A stretch of DNA of 64,000 nt from assembly GCA_024695815.1 (NCBI GenBank), contig JAILHK010000005.1, positions 62,001-126,000 on the forward strand, read 5' to 3'. The translations under genes and the position numbers were made by a program. The notes beneath the pieces were generated by a model that saw nothing but the letters and a program-made list of their open reading frames with translations, had not been told where the DNA came from and searched no databases. The stretch comes from Prevotella sp. (GTDB lineage: Bacteria; Bacteroidota; Bacteroidia; Bacteroidales; Bacteroidaceae). Positions 27,284 to 38,589 of this stretch are shown here, one piece after another; the stretch's first letter is position 1; every line of letters begins with the position of its first letter.

Positions 27284-29608
27284 ATGAGATTATCAGAACT
27301 GAATACTGGCGAAAAGGGCGTCATCGTTAAAGTGTTAGGACACGGTGGTTTCCGCAAGCGTATCATAGAGATGGGGTTTGTAAAAGACAAGACCGTTGAG
27401 GTGCTTCTTAACGCACCGCTGCAAGACCCTGTGAAATATAAGGTGATGGGTTACGAAGTAAGTCTGCGCCGCCAAGAAGCTGAACAGATTGAAGTGGTTC
27501 AAGACCAGATGCCACCCGCTGTGGTCAGTTCTGTTAGCGAGGGGCAGCAGAGTGTCAGTGAGGAACGACGTGAAGTGCATCGTGAGGCCCTACGCAAACG
27601 TCGTCATCTGAATGTGGCGTTGGTAGGCAACCCTAACTGTGGTAAAACCTCTTTGTTCAACTATGCAAGTGGTGCTCATGCCCATGTGGGTAACTATAGC
27701 GGCGTCACCGTCGATGCTACCGTTGCCAAGGCCGAGATGTATGGTTACGAGTTTGAACTCACCGACCTGCCAGGTACCTATTCTCTTTCATGCTATTCGC
27801 CTGAAGAGCTGTACGTCAGAAACCATCTGGCAGACGTCATGCCGGATGTTGTTATCAATGTGATAGACGCTTCCAATCTGGAGCGCAACCTCTATCTCAC
27901 CACCCAATTGGTTGATATGAATGTGCCCATGGTAGGCGCTCTTAATATGTACGATGAGTTCGAACGACGTGGCGATAGCTTAGATCTCGACACACTCTCT
28001 CATCTCTTTGGCGTGCCTATGATTCCAACTTCCTTTAAGACTGGGATGGGCGTCAAGGAACTCTTCAAAGCTGTCATTCAAGTGTATGAAGGTAATTTGG
28101 GGCCGTCTCGCCATATTCATATCAATTATGGTCATGAACTAGAAAATGGTATTAGCGATATCCAGGCCTATCTAAAAGCCGACGAACATATCCGTCAGCG
28201 CTATTCCACACGCTATCTGGCCATTAAATTACTTGAACACGATAGTGATGTGCTGCAGTATGTGGGTAATCATCTGGAGGGCGAGAGTAAGAACACACAA
28301 CGCCGTCTGTTGTTGGCAGCACGCGACAAGGCTGATACACGTATCAAGGAAGAGACAGGTACTGATGCGGAAACGGCTATTATGGATGCTAAGTATGGTT
28401 TCATCAATGGCGCCCTTACTGAGTCTAAATTCCGTACAGGCGAGAAAGAAGACACCTATCGCACTACGCATCTGATAGACCGCGTGATGTCGAACCGCTT
28501 CTTGGGTTTTCCCATCTTCTTCTTCATTCTGTTTGTGATGTTCCAAACCACCTTTGTGTTGGGACAGTATCCTATGGATTGGATTGACCAAATGGTAGAG
28601 TGGACAGGAAATTGGGTGGGGCAGACCATGAGTGAAGGTCCGTTACAATCTATGCTGGTTGATGGCGTTATTGGCGGTGTAGGAGCCGTCATCGTTTTCC
28701 TACCACAGATATTGATTCTCTATTTCTTCATCTCGCTGATGGAAGATTCTGGCTATATGGCACGCGCTGCTTTCATCATGGACCGTCTGATGCACGTTAT
28801 GGGACTACACGGCAAGTCGTTCATTCCCCTCATCATGGGCTTCGGATGTAATGTGCCAGCCATGATGGCTACCCGCACCATCGAGAGCCGTCGCTCGCGC
28901 ATTATCACCATGATGATAATTCCACTGATGTCATGCTCGGCACGTTTGCCTATCTATATCATGATTGTTGGAACTTTCTTCACCGTGGAGTATCAGTCGT
29001 GGACCATGCTCAGCCTCTATGCCATCGGTATCCTGATAGCTGTGGTGATGAGCAAGTTGTTCTCGCGCTTTCTTGTTAAGGGCGAGGATACCCCGTTCGT
29101 GATGGAACTGCCTCCATATCGTTGGCCTACAGCCAAGGCCATCGGACGCCATACGTGGGAAAAGGGGAAAGAATACCTGAAAAAGATGGGTGGTATCATT
29201 CTGGTTGCTTCTATCATCGTATGGGCATTAGGCTATTTCGGACCTCTTGGCGTGGCTACAGACATGACTCACAGCTTTATAGGTACGCTGGGACGTTTCA
29301 TTGCTCCCGTCTTCTATCTGCAAGGCTTCAACTGGCAAATGGATGTGTCGCTGCTAGCAGGCGTTGGCGCTAAGGAAATCGTGGCATCGACCATTGGTAT
29401 CTTGGGCGGACTTGACACGGTTACACCTCTTGCAGCATACAGCTATCTGCTCTTTGTGCTCATCTACTTCCCCTGTATAGCCACTGTCGTTGCAGTCAAA
29501 CATGAAACTGGGTCGTGGCGATGGGCTGGTTTCATGGCTCTTTACACAACGATATTGGCCTGGGGCGTTTCTATGCTGGTATATCAGATAGGTCTCCTCT
29601 TCGTTTGA
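27284..29608 (+). CDS. feoB: Fused FeoA-FeoB ferrous iron transporter
   Basis: A 774-residue inner-membrane Fe(II) importer. Residues about 1-75 are a FeoA SH3-like domain (MRLSELNTGEKGVIVKVLGH). The G domain follows, with G1 VGNPNCGKTS, the DLPGTYSLSCYSPEE switch and NMYDEFE. Multiple membrane helices then carry the Gate motifs (GYMARAAFIMDRLMHVMGLHG, GFGCNVPA, and GAKEIVAST near the C-terminus). FeoA-FeoB fusion is usual in Bacteroidota. I start at 27284; an upstream in-frame TTG lies within the promoter. It is a single-gene unit. Confidence 0.95.
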   Translation: MRLSELNTGEKGVIVKVLGHGGFRKRIIEMGFVKDKTVEVLLNAPLQDPVKYKVMGYEVSLRRQEAEQIEVVQDQMPPAVVSSVSEGQQSVSEERREVHREALRKRRHLNVALVGNPNCGKTSLFNYASGAHAHVGNYSGVTVDATVAKAEMYGYEFELTDLPGTYSLSCYSPEELYVRNHLADVMPDVVINVIDASNLERNLYLTTQLVDMNVPMVGALNMYDEFERRGDSLDLDTLSHLFGVPMIPTSFKTGMGVKELFKAVIQVYEGNLGPSRHIHINYGHELENGISDIQAYLKADEHIRQRYSTRYLAIKLLEHDSDVLQYVGNHLEGESKNTQRRLLLAARDKADTRIKEETGTDAETAIMDAKYGFINGALTESKFRTGEKEDTYRTTHLIDRVMSNRFLGFPIFFFILFVMFQTTFVLGQYPMDWIDQMVEWTGNWVGQTMSEGPLQSMLVDGVIGGVGAVIVFLPQILILYFFISLMEDSGYMARAAFIMDRLMHVMGLHGKSFIPLIMGFGCNVPAMMATRTIESRRSRIITMMIIPLMSCSARLPIYIMIVGTFFTVEYQSWTMLSLYAIGILIAVVMSKLFSRFLVKGEDTPFVMELPPYRWPTAKAIGRHTWEKGKEYLKKMGGIILVASIIVWALGYFGPLGVATDMTHSFIGTLGRFIAPVFYLQGFNWQMDVSLLAGVGAKEIVASTIGILGGLDTVTPLAAYSYLLFVLIYFPCIATVVAVKHETGSWRWAGFMALYTTILAWGVSMLVYQIGLLFV

Positions 29609-29624
29609 AAAAGAATACAAAAAA

Positions 29625-29668
29625 ATGCACGTGCATGATAGTTTTCTCACTGAAATTGATTACCTTTG
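29625..29668 (+). promoter_or_regulatory. pfp promoter region with 12-bp palindrome
   Basis: TACCTTTG (29661-29668) is the -7 box. A perfect palindrome ATGCACGTGCAT (29625-29636) ends 24 bp upstream of it, next to where the -33 box would be; no TTTG is present there. It is a candidate activator or repressor site. Confidence 0.45.
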
Positions 29669-29723
29669 CAGTCGAATTTTAATAGAACATTTTATTCATT
29701 AAAGTATAAGTAAGAAAAAGATT

Positions 29724-31361
29724 ATGGAAAAAAGTGCATTGCAGATTGCAAGAGCTGCTTACCAACCTAAACTGCCCCTCGGACTTCAGGGCGCAGTAAA
29801 GGTGCAGGAGGGCGCTCCCACTCAGAGTGTTGACAATCAGGAAGAGATTAAGGCTCTCTTCCCCAATACCTATGGCATGCCTCTCGTAGAGTTCGTTCCT
29901 GGTCAGGAGACTGCTCACGAGAAAATGAACGTTGGTATCATCCTTAGTGGTGGTCAGGCTCCTGGTGGTCACAACGTGATTACAGGTCTCTTTGATGCTG
30001 TTAAGAAGTTGAACCCTGAGAACCGCCTGTTTGGTTTTATCTTGGGTCCTGGCGGTCTTGTTGACCACAACTACATGGAGCTCACAGCAGACATCATCGA
30101 TGAGTATCGCAACACTGGCGGTTTCGACATGATCGGTTCTGGTCGTACCAAGCTTGAGAAGGTAGATCAGTTCGAGAAGGGTCTCGAGATTATCCGTGAA
30201 CTGGGTATCAAGGCTATCGTTATCATCGGTGGTGATGACTCTAACACCAACGCTTGTGTATTGGCAGAATACTATGCTGCAAAGAACTATGGCGTACAGG
30301 TAATCGGCTGTCCTAAGACCATTGATGGCGACTTGAAGAACGATCAGATTGAAACTTCATTCGGTTTCGATACTGCATGTAAGACATACTCTGAACTCAT
30401 TGGTAACATTGAGCGCGACTGTAACTCTGCACGCAAATACTGGCACTTCATCAAGGTGATGGGTCGTTCGGCTTCTCACATCGCATTGGAGTGCGCCTTG
30501 CAGACTCAGCCTAACATCTGCCTCGTTTCTGAGGAAGTAGAGGCTAAGCAGATGAGCCTTGACGATGTTGTAAGCTATATCGCCGAGACTGTTGCCGCTC
30601 GTGCTAAGGACGGTAACAACTTTGGTACTGTTATCATCCCTGAGGGTCTGATAGAGTTCATCCCTGCCATTAAGAAGCTGATTGCTCAGCTCAACGATGT
30701 ATTGGCTCTGCCTGAGGCAAAGAACATCAGCCGCGACGAGCAGGTTGACTTCGCTAAGAGTCACCTGACTGCTGAGAATCTTGCTGTGTTCAACAGTCTG
30801 CCTGAGGGCGTAGCTCGTCAGCTGGCTCTCGATCGCGACCCTCACGGAAACGTACAGGTTTCTCTCATCGAAACAGAAAAACTGCTCTCTGAGATGGTTG
30901 CCAAGAAACTCGATGCTATGAAGGCTGAGGGTAAGTATGTAGGCAAGTTCTCTGCACAGCACCACTTCTTTGGTTATGAGGGCCGCTGTGCAGCTCCTTC
31001 TAACTTCGACGCTGACTACTGCTATGCTCTGGGTACTAGCGCAGCTCAGTTGATTGCAGCTGGTAAGACTGGTTACATGGCTATCGTTAAGAACACTACT
31101 GCACCTGCTGCTGAATGGAAAGCTGGTGGTGTGCCCATCACTATGATGATGAACATGGAGCGTCGTAACGGTGAAATGAAGCCCGTTATCCGCAAAGCTC
31201 TCGTAGAACTTGACGGCAAACCCTTCAAGACTTTCGCAGCCAACCGTGAAAAGTGGGCTCGTGAGACATCTTATATCTATCCTGGTCCAATTCAGTACTG
31301 GGGTCCCACTGAGGTTTGCGACCAGCCTACACGTACTCTGGCTTTGGAGCAGAGCAAGTAA
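29724..31361 (+). CDS. pfp: PPi-dependent phosphofructokinase
   Basis: A 545-residue pyrophosphate:fructose-6-phosphate 1-phosphotransferase, a reversible glycolytic enzyme common in Bacteroidota. The phosphoryl-donor motif reads GGDDSNTNA (Asp171-Asp172); the Asp at the position that is Gly in ATP enzymes marks PPi use. [11 protein letters not shown] carries the catalytic TIDGD, and [16 protein letters not shown] follows. The long form matches the plant-like PFP clade. Codon use is strongly biased and consistent with high expression. The GH25 gene begins at the next base after the stop. Confidence 0.96.
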   Translation: MEKSALQIARAAYQPKLPLGLQGAVKVQEGAPTQSVDNQEEIKALFPNTYGMPLVEFVPGQETAHEKMNVGIILSGGQAPGGHNVITGLFDAVKKLNPENRLFGFILGPGGLVDHNYMELTADIIDEYRNTGGFDMIGSGRTKLEKVDQFEKGLEIIRELGIKAIVIIGGDDSNTNACVLAEYYAAKNYGVQVIGCPKTIDGDLKNDQIETSFGFDTACKTYSELIGNIERDCNSARKYWHFIKVMGRSASHIALECALQTQPNICLVSEEVEAKQMSLDDVVSYIAETVAARAKDGNNFGTVIIPEGLIEFIPAIKKLIAQLNDVLALPEAKNISRDEQVDFAKSHLTAENLAVFNSLPEGVARQLALDRDPHGNVQVSLIETEKLLSEMVAKKLDAMKAEGKYVGKFSAQHHFFGYEGRCAAPSNFDADYCYALGTSAAQLIAAGKTGYMAIVKNTTAPAAEWKAGGVPITMMMNMERRNGEMKPVIRKALVELDGKPFKTFAANREKWARETSYIYPGPIQYWGPTEVCDQPTRTLALEQSK

Positions 31362-32240
31362 ATGCCTGCAAAAAAGAGATCAAAGTATAACCACAAACGC
31401 AGCAAGACGAGGAGACGTCAAGGTTTCTTTGCCTTGCTGCGTCATCGTTTACCAGGATGGACGTGGTTGCTCGGAGGTATTGCCATGATGGGCCTTTATA
31501 TCTGGGGCTTCTGGTATTTCTTCGTGTCACCCTACGGCATCCGTTGGAAGGCCATATATGGTGAGATTGACTATCCTGCAGGCTATAATATTCATGGCAT
31601 CGATGTGAGTCATTATCAGGGTACCATAGACTGGGAGCTACTACGCAACCGTGGCACTATTGATGAATGCCCCATCCGTTTTGTCATGATCAAGGCCACA
31701 GAGGGAACAGACCGCTTGGATGCTAAGTTCAAACGCAATTTCTCGAAGGCGCATGAGTATGGCTTTACCCGTGGAGCCTATCATTTTTACAGTATGCACT
31801 CTGATGCGGCTGCCCAGGCGCGCTTCTTTATCAAGAATGTGGACTTGAAAAAGGGTGATTTACCTCCTGTGCTTGATGTGGAACATAAGCCTCAGAACAA
31901 AAGTAAACAGCAATTTAAGCAGGATGTGCTCTGCTGGCTGCGCATCGTAGAGAAACACTATGGTGTTAAGCCTATACTTTATACGTACTATCGCTTCAAG
32001 CAGGATTACTTGAACGACACCATCTTCAATCAGTATCCCTATTGGATAGCTCATTACTATGTGGATAGCGTCAGTTACAAAGGACCGTGGAAGTTCTGGC
32101 AGCATACAGATATGGGACAATTGCCCGGCATTAAGGGAAAGGTGGACCTGAATATTTATAACGGCTCTTATTATGAACTGCGTCAGCTCACCATTGGTAG
32201 TCAGGAGACAATCGGTGTCGATGCTTATAAGGATGAATAA
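31362..32240 (+). CDS. GH25 lysozyme-like protein with membrane anchor
   Basis: A 292-residue protein. A Lys/Arg-rich N-terminus (about 1-28) precedes one membrane helix (GGIAMMGLYIWGFWYFF), leaving a periplasmic GH25 (N,O-diacetylmuramidase) domain. GH25 motifs: IHGIDVSHYQGTIDWELL, FVMIKATEGTD, GAYHFYS, and PPVLDVEH, carrying the expected Asp and Glu active-site residues. It should cut peptidoglycan in the periplasm. It starts with no gap after pfp, so it is probably co-transcribed despite the unrelated function. Confidence 0.9.
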   Translation: MPAKKRSKYNHKRSKTRRRQGFFALLRHRLPGWTWLLGGIAMMGLYIWGFWYFFVSPYGIRWKAIYGEIDYPAGYNIHGIDVSHYQGTIDWELLRNRGTIDECPIRFVMIKATEGTDRLDAKFKRNFSKAHEYGFTRGAYHFYSMHSDAAAQARFFIKNVDLKKGDLPPVLDVEHKPQNKSKQQFKQDVLCWLRIVEKHYGVKPILYTYYRFKQDYLNDTIFNQYPYWIAHYYVDSVSYKGPWKFWQHTDMGQLPGIKGKVDLNIYNGSYYELRQLTIGSQETIGVDAYKDE

Positions 32241-32260
32241 ACTCTAATTGTAGAAGGTAT

Positions 32261-32848
32261 ATGGGAAAGACAAATGATATCAATAAGTTGGTTGAGCAGA
32301 ACCAGGGATTTGTAATTACCACTGCTCGTCAGTATCAAGGTCGTGGACTTGATATCGACGATCTAATCAGCGAGGGAAACATCGGCCTGATTAAGGCTGC
32401 CCAAAAGTATGACCCAGAGAGGGGTGTTCCCTTCGTTAATTATGCTGTTGTCTTTATTCGTCAGCAGATAGAGAAATCCTTGAAGCACGAAGAAGAGATG
32501 ACAAAAGTGGAGAGCAACGGTAAAGGCTTGCGCCGTTCGGTGGATGCTCCACTTGGCTCTAAGGCTAATGTGAGTCTGTTGTCTGTACTCGTAAATCCTA
32601 ACTCGCCTCTAGCTGATGAGCGCGTGTATAATGCCAATACGGCAGATGCTGTTGAGTATGCACTCGACAAGCTTGATGAGCGTTCACGTATGGTGGTGGA
32701 TGCTTATTTTGGCATCACTCAGGACCACCTCACGATGGCCGAGATCGCTGAAGACATGAATATCAAGCGTGAGCGAGTCAGACAGATTCGCGATCATGCC
32801 ATTCGTCAGATTAAGAAACATTATAAAAATTATCTCAGCAACCTATGA
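32261..32848 (+). CDS. Short sigma-70 family factor (primary-like, no region 1)
   Basis: A 195-residue sigma-70 factor. Region 2 is recognisable (LVEQNQGFVITTARQYQGRGLDIDDLISEGNIGLIKAAQKYDPERG and a following FVNYAVVFIRQQIEKSL), and region 4 at the C-terminus has the helix-turn-helix (TMAEIAEDMNIKRERVRQIRDHAIRQIKK) of RpoD-like sigmas. It lacks region 1 and much of region 3, and is much shorter than a typical RpoD. It is not of the ECF type. Its stop overlaps the start of the DUF3078 gene by 4 bp. Confidence 0.85.
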   Translation: MGKTNDINKLVEQNQGFVITTARQYQGRGLDIDDLISEGNIGLIKAAQKYDPERGVPFVNYAVVFIRQQIEKSLKHEEEMTKVESNGKGLRRSVDAPLGSKANVSLLSVLVNPNSPLADERVYNANTADAVEYALDKLDERSRMVVDAYFGITQDHLTMAEIAEDMNIKRERVRQIRDHAIRQIKKHYKNYLSNL

Positions 32849-34011
32849 AAAATCTCTTGTTTATTGCATTGGCACTTTGCTCACTGAATGCCCATGCTGC
32901 AAAACCTAACGGGAAGTTCTACCGGCTTTTCACACCTCTCACTTTTTTTCATGGTGTATCTGGTAGTCAGCTTTCTATCGCTTCTAAGGACTCCGATGAG
33001 GTGAGTCAAGCCATCAACCAAGCGCTGATGAACGTCTATCTGAAACGTCCAGATTTGGTGAGAATCACTGAGACCGAACAGCAACATGCAGGAACTCTAC
33101 GACAAGACATTATTGATAAGGAGATTGTTCAGACAGCCACTGTTGTAGAACAGGCTGAGCCCATGCCGTCTGCTCCTGAGGTTGAAACTGTACAGGTGGA
33201 TGTGAGCAAACCTAATTTCTGGAAATTCCGTGGAGATAGCTATCTTCAGTTTATGCAGAACTATGTCAGCGGCAACTGGTATAAGGGTGGTGAAAGTAAC
33301 TATTCGGCTGTGGGTAGTCTGACGTTGGAGGCTAACTATGATAATAAGCAGAAATTCAAGTGGGAGAACAAATTGGAACTCAAACTTGGTATGCAGACAT
33401 CACGAAGCGATAGCTTGCATAAGTTCAAAGCTCACGAGGACCTGATTCGTTATACGGGAAAGGTGGGGCTTCAGGCTGCTAAACGGTGGTACTACACCAT
33501 GCAGCTGTTGGCATACACTCAGTTTACTCAGGGTTATCGTGCCAATGATAAGAAAACCTACTCAGACTTTATGTCGCCGTTCAACCTCAGTGTCGGTCTC
33601 GGTTTGGATTACAAGGTTAATTGGTTGAAAGGACGTATTACGGGTACTGTCAATATGTCGCCACTTGCCATCAACTACCGTTATGTGGATCGTGCTGACC
33701 TGGCTGGAAATTTCGGTGTGAAGCTAGATCGTCATACTCATTCGTTGACAGACTTCGGTTCGCAGCTCACTGCATCTATAGAATGGCGAATCAATGATGT
33801 GGTGACATGGAAGACACGTCTGTACAGCTTCTCTAGTTTCCACCGCGAGGAACTTGAATGGGAAAATACCTTTGCATTGCGTGTGTCTAAATACATTTCA
33901 GCCAACCTATTCCTCTTCCCACGCTTCGATGACAATCGTGAGCGCGATGAAAAGTTAGGCTACTGGCAGTTCAAAGAGTATTCTTCACTAGGATTCTCAT
34001 ATAATTTCTAA
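32845..34011 (+). CDS. DUF3078 outer-membrane beta-barrel protein
   Basis: A 388-residue protein with a signal peptide (MKNLLFIALALCSLNAHA-AKP). The region from about residue 125 (WKFRGDSYLQFMQNYVSGNWYKGGES) matches the DUF3078 pattern, followed by alternating amphipathic strands, and the chain ends in an aromatic residue (GFSYNF) as expected for Bam-inserted barrels. The role is unknown. It is translationally coupled to the sigma factor (ATGA overlap), so production is linked. Confidence 0.85.
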   Translation: MKNLLFIALALCSLNAHAAKPNGKFYRLFTPLTFFHGVSGSQLSIASKDSDEVSQAINQALMNVYLKRPDLVRITETEQQHAGTLRQDIIDKEIVQTATVVEQAEPMPSAPEVETVQVDVSKPNFWKFRGDSYLQFMQNYVSGNWYKGGESNYSAVGSLTLEANYDNKQKFKWENKLELKLGMQTSRSDSLHKFKAHEDLIRYTGKVGLQAAKRWYYTMQLLAYTQFTQGYRANDKKTYSDFMSPFNLSVGLGLDYKVNWLKGRITGTVNMSPLAINYRYVDRADLAGNFGVKLDRHTHSLTDFGSQLTASIEWRINDVVTWKTRLYSFSSFHREELEWENTFALRVSKYISANLFLFPRFDDNRERDEKLGYWQFKEYSSLGFSYNF

Positions 34012-34016
34012 TTGAT

Positions 34017-34058
34017 AAAAAGCGTATCCTCAAGAAATCCTGAGGATACGCTTTTTTT
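34017..34058. terminator. Bidirectional terminator between DUF3078 gene and trmD
   Basis: A perfect 12-bp stem AGCGTATCCTCA / TGAGGATACGCT, extended by four A-T pairs, with an 8-nt loop and a run of seven Ts on the plus strand; As on the other side give a T-run for the minus strand. Confidence 0.85.
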
Positions 34059-34109
34059 ATATAGACTCTATTATTCTTAGTACGTTTGAACTTATGGGGG
34101 AGGTAACTA

Positions 34110-34790
34110 TTATTTCTCCTCAAGTAGGTCAGGGCGTAAACGACGGGTGCGTTCCATAGCCTGTTCCAATTCCCAGTTTCTTATTTTTGCTTCATTACCG
34201 CTCAGCAGTATTTCGGGCACTTTCCAACCTTTATAATCGGCAGGACGCGTATAGATAGGGGCTGCTAACAGGTCATCCTGAAAACAGTCGGATAGGGCGC
34301 TCTGCTCATCACCAATCACACCAGGTACTACGCGTACAATAGCATCGGCAATCATCGCAGCCACTAGTTCGCCTCCTGTCAACACAAAATCACCAATAGA
34401 TATTTCCTTTGTTATCAGATGGTCGCGTACACGCTGATCGATACCTTTGTAATGACCGGCAAGGATAATCAAGTTTCCTTTCAATGACAGCTCGTTGGCC
34501 ATATGCTGGTCAAAACGTTCACCGTCGGGTGAAGTGAAGATAACCTCGTCGTAGTCGCGCTCGGCTTTCAGTGCGGTGATACATCGGTCTATAGGTTCAC
34601 ACTGCATCACCATGCCTGCACTGCCACCATAGGGATAGTCGTCAACACGGCGCCACTTGTCTAATGTGTAATCTCTAAGATTGTGTAGCTTGATCTCTGC
34701 TAGTCCTTTCTTCTCTGCACGTGCCAAAATTGACTCGTGGACAAAACCTTCTAGCATCTCTGGTAGTACGGAGATGATATCTATTCTCAT
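34110..34790 (-). CDS. trmD: tRNA (guanine-N1)-methyltransferase
   Basis: TrmD makes m1G37 in tRNAs to prevent frameshifting. The 226-residue product shows the SPOUT-fold motifs [17 protein letters not shown], the SAM-trefoil [24 protein letters not shown], and [22 protein letters not shown]. Length is normal. It lies 2 bp after the patatin gene on the same strand, sharing its promoter. Outside the usual rpsP-rimM-trmD-rplS context. Confidence 0.96.
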   Translation of the reverse strand: MRIDIISVLPEMLEGFVHESILARAEKKGLAEIKLHNLRDYTLDKWRRVDDYPYGGSAGMVMQCEPIDRCITALKAERDYDEVIFTSPDGERFDQHMANELSLKGNLIILAGHYKGIDQRVRDHLITKEISIGDFVLTGGELVAAMIADAIVRVVPGVIGDEQSALSDCFQDDLLAAPIYTRPADYKGWKVPEILLSGNEAKIRNWELEQAMERTRRLRPDLLEEK

Positions 34791-34792
34791 GT

Positions 34793-35647
34793 TTATTCCT
34801 TTTGATAAAATGCCTTTATTCTTTCAATATATTGTTCTCCAATGCGTGTGCCCATATCATAAACCTCTTTCATTTCATGTGGGTCGTGTGATATGTGACC
34901 GATGGGAATCTTGACTTCCGGACGAATCACCAAGCATCTGCCTGCGGCCTCAGCCTGACGAACGTAGGCCAATTGCCCATTGTACATTTCGTGGCGCAGC
35001 TCCATAGCTTTAATCATGTTCGGATATTTTCTAAGTGCAATGCGCATGATGGGTATCAGTGGGTTAGGTTGTTTTACGAACCCATCGGGTTGAGTCAACA
35101 CTACAACGTTGCGTCGGTAGCCCAACTTTTCAAAATGTTCCAATGGTATGGAATCGCTCACACCACCATCCAACAGTTTAATACCTTCTAATTCAACAAC
35201 CTTTGATGCTAGTGGCATAGATGCTGATGCCCGTATCCAGTCGTAAGTATTATCAGTTACCTCGTCTAGACGCTTGTAAACGGGAAATCCTGTTTCTACG
35301 TCTGTGCATACAGCATAGAATTCCATGGGGTTCTCGTTGAAAGACTTGTCGTCGAAGATGTCATAGCGAGTGGGCACCGTGTGGTAGTCAAACTCAGCGT
35401 TGAAGTAGTTGCCAGTCTTTAGCCATGAGCCAATTCCGCTGTAACGCTTGTCCTTGGCAAAACGCATATTGTAGCGGATGGCACGTCCTATCTGTCGCGA
35501 CTTCATGTTGCAACCGAATGCAGCACCTGCTGATACGCCAATCAAACCATCGGGCCATACTTCGTGGCGCATCATCACATCGATGATGCCTGCAGTGAAG
35601 AGTCCTCTCATGGCTCCACCTTCCAGTACAAGTCCTGTTTTGCTCAT
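34793..35647 (-). CDS. Patatin-like phospholipase
   Basis: A 284-residue patatin-fold lipid acyl hydrolase. Motifs: the oxyanion loop [15 protein letters not shown], the nucleophile GVSAG with Ser at about residue 40, and the DGG motif ([11 protein letters not shown]) supplying the catalytic Asp. It has no signal peptide, so is probably cytoplasmic or membrane-associated; the YjjU/RssA-like subgroup is the likely relation. It has its own promoter at 35657-35688 and is followed by trmD. Confidence 0.92.
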   Translation of the reverse strand: MSKTGLVLEGGAMRGLFTAGIIDVMMRHEVWPDGLIGVSAGAAFGCNMKSRQIGRAIRYNMRFAKDKRYSGIGSWLKTGNYFNAEFDYHTVPTRYDIFDDKSFNENPMEFYAVCTDVETGFPVYKRLDEVTDNTYDWIRASASMPLASKVVELEGIKLLDGGVSDSIPLEHFEKLGYRRNVVVLTQPDGFVKQPNPLIPIMRIALRKYPNMIKAMELRHEMYNGQLAYVRQAEAAGRCLVIRPEVKIPIGHISHDPHEMKEVYDMGTRIGEQYIERIKAFYQKE

Positions 35648-35656
35648 ATTTTAATG

Positions 35657-35688
35657 CAAAGGTAATATATATTTTCGAATCATGCAAA
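35657..35688 (-). promoter_or_regulatory. Promoter of the patatin gene and trmD
   Basis: On the minus strand TTTG (35685-35688) is 20 bp upstream of TACCTTTG (35657-35664). Confidence 0.7.
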
Positions 35689-35709
35689 TTAGAATGTGCA
35701 AATATGTCT

Positions 35710-35841
35710 TCATTCTGAAGAGGTACTGCTGTTTTGCCATCTTAAAGTACTTGTTTTGTGATCTAATAGTGGCAGTTTTATGATCTAATAGTGGCTGTTT
35801 TGTGGTCTTAAAGTAACTGTTTCTGTAGTTGCAACTGCCAA
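35710..35841. repeat. 22-bp-period degenerate tandem array (six units)
   Basis: Units start at 35710, 35732, 35754, 35776, 35798 and 35820. Read on the minus strand the best ones contain CTGCCACTATTAGATC then AAAA, or CAGTTACTTTAAGACC then AAAA. CTAATAGTGGC cores recur at 35763 and 35785, and CTTAAAGT cores at 35741 and 35807, all in 22-bp register. The core TGCCACTATT is shared with the array at 19.7-19.9 kb. The array fills the space between the two divergent promoters. Confidence 0.8.
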
Positions 35842-35857
35842 AAATAGATGATTTTAT

Positions 35858-38573
<2,716 letters not shown>

Positions 38574-38589
38574 TTAATCAACTAAGACA

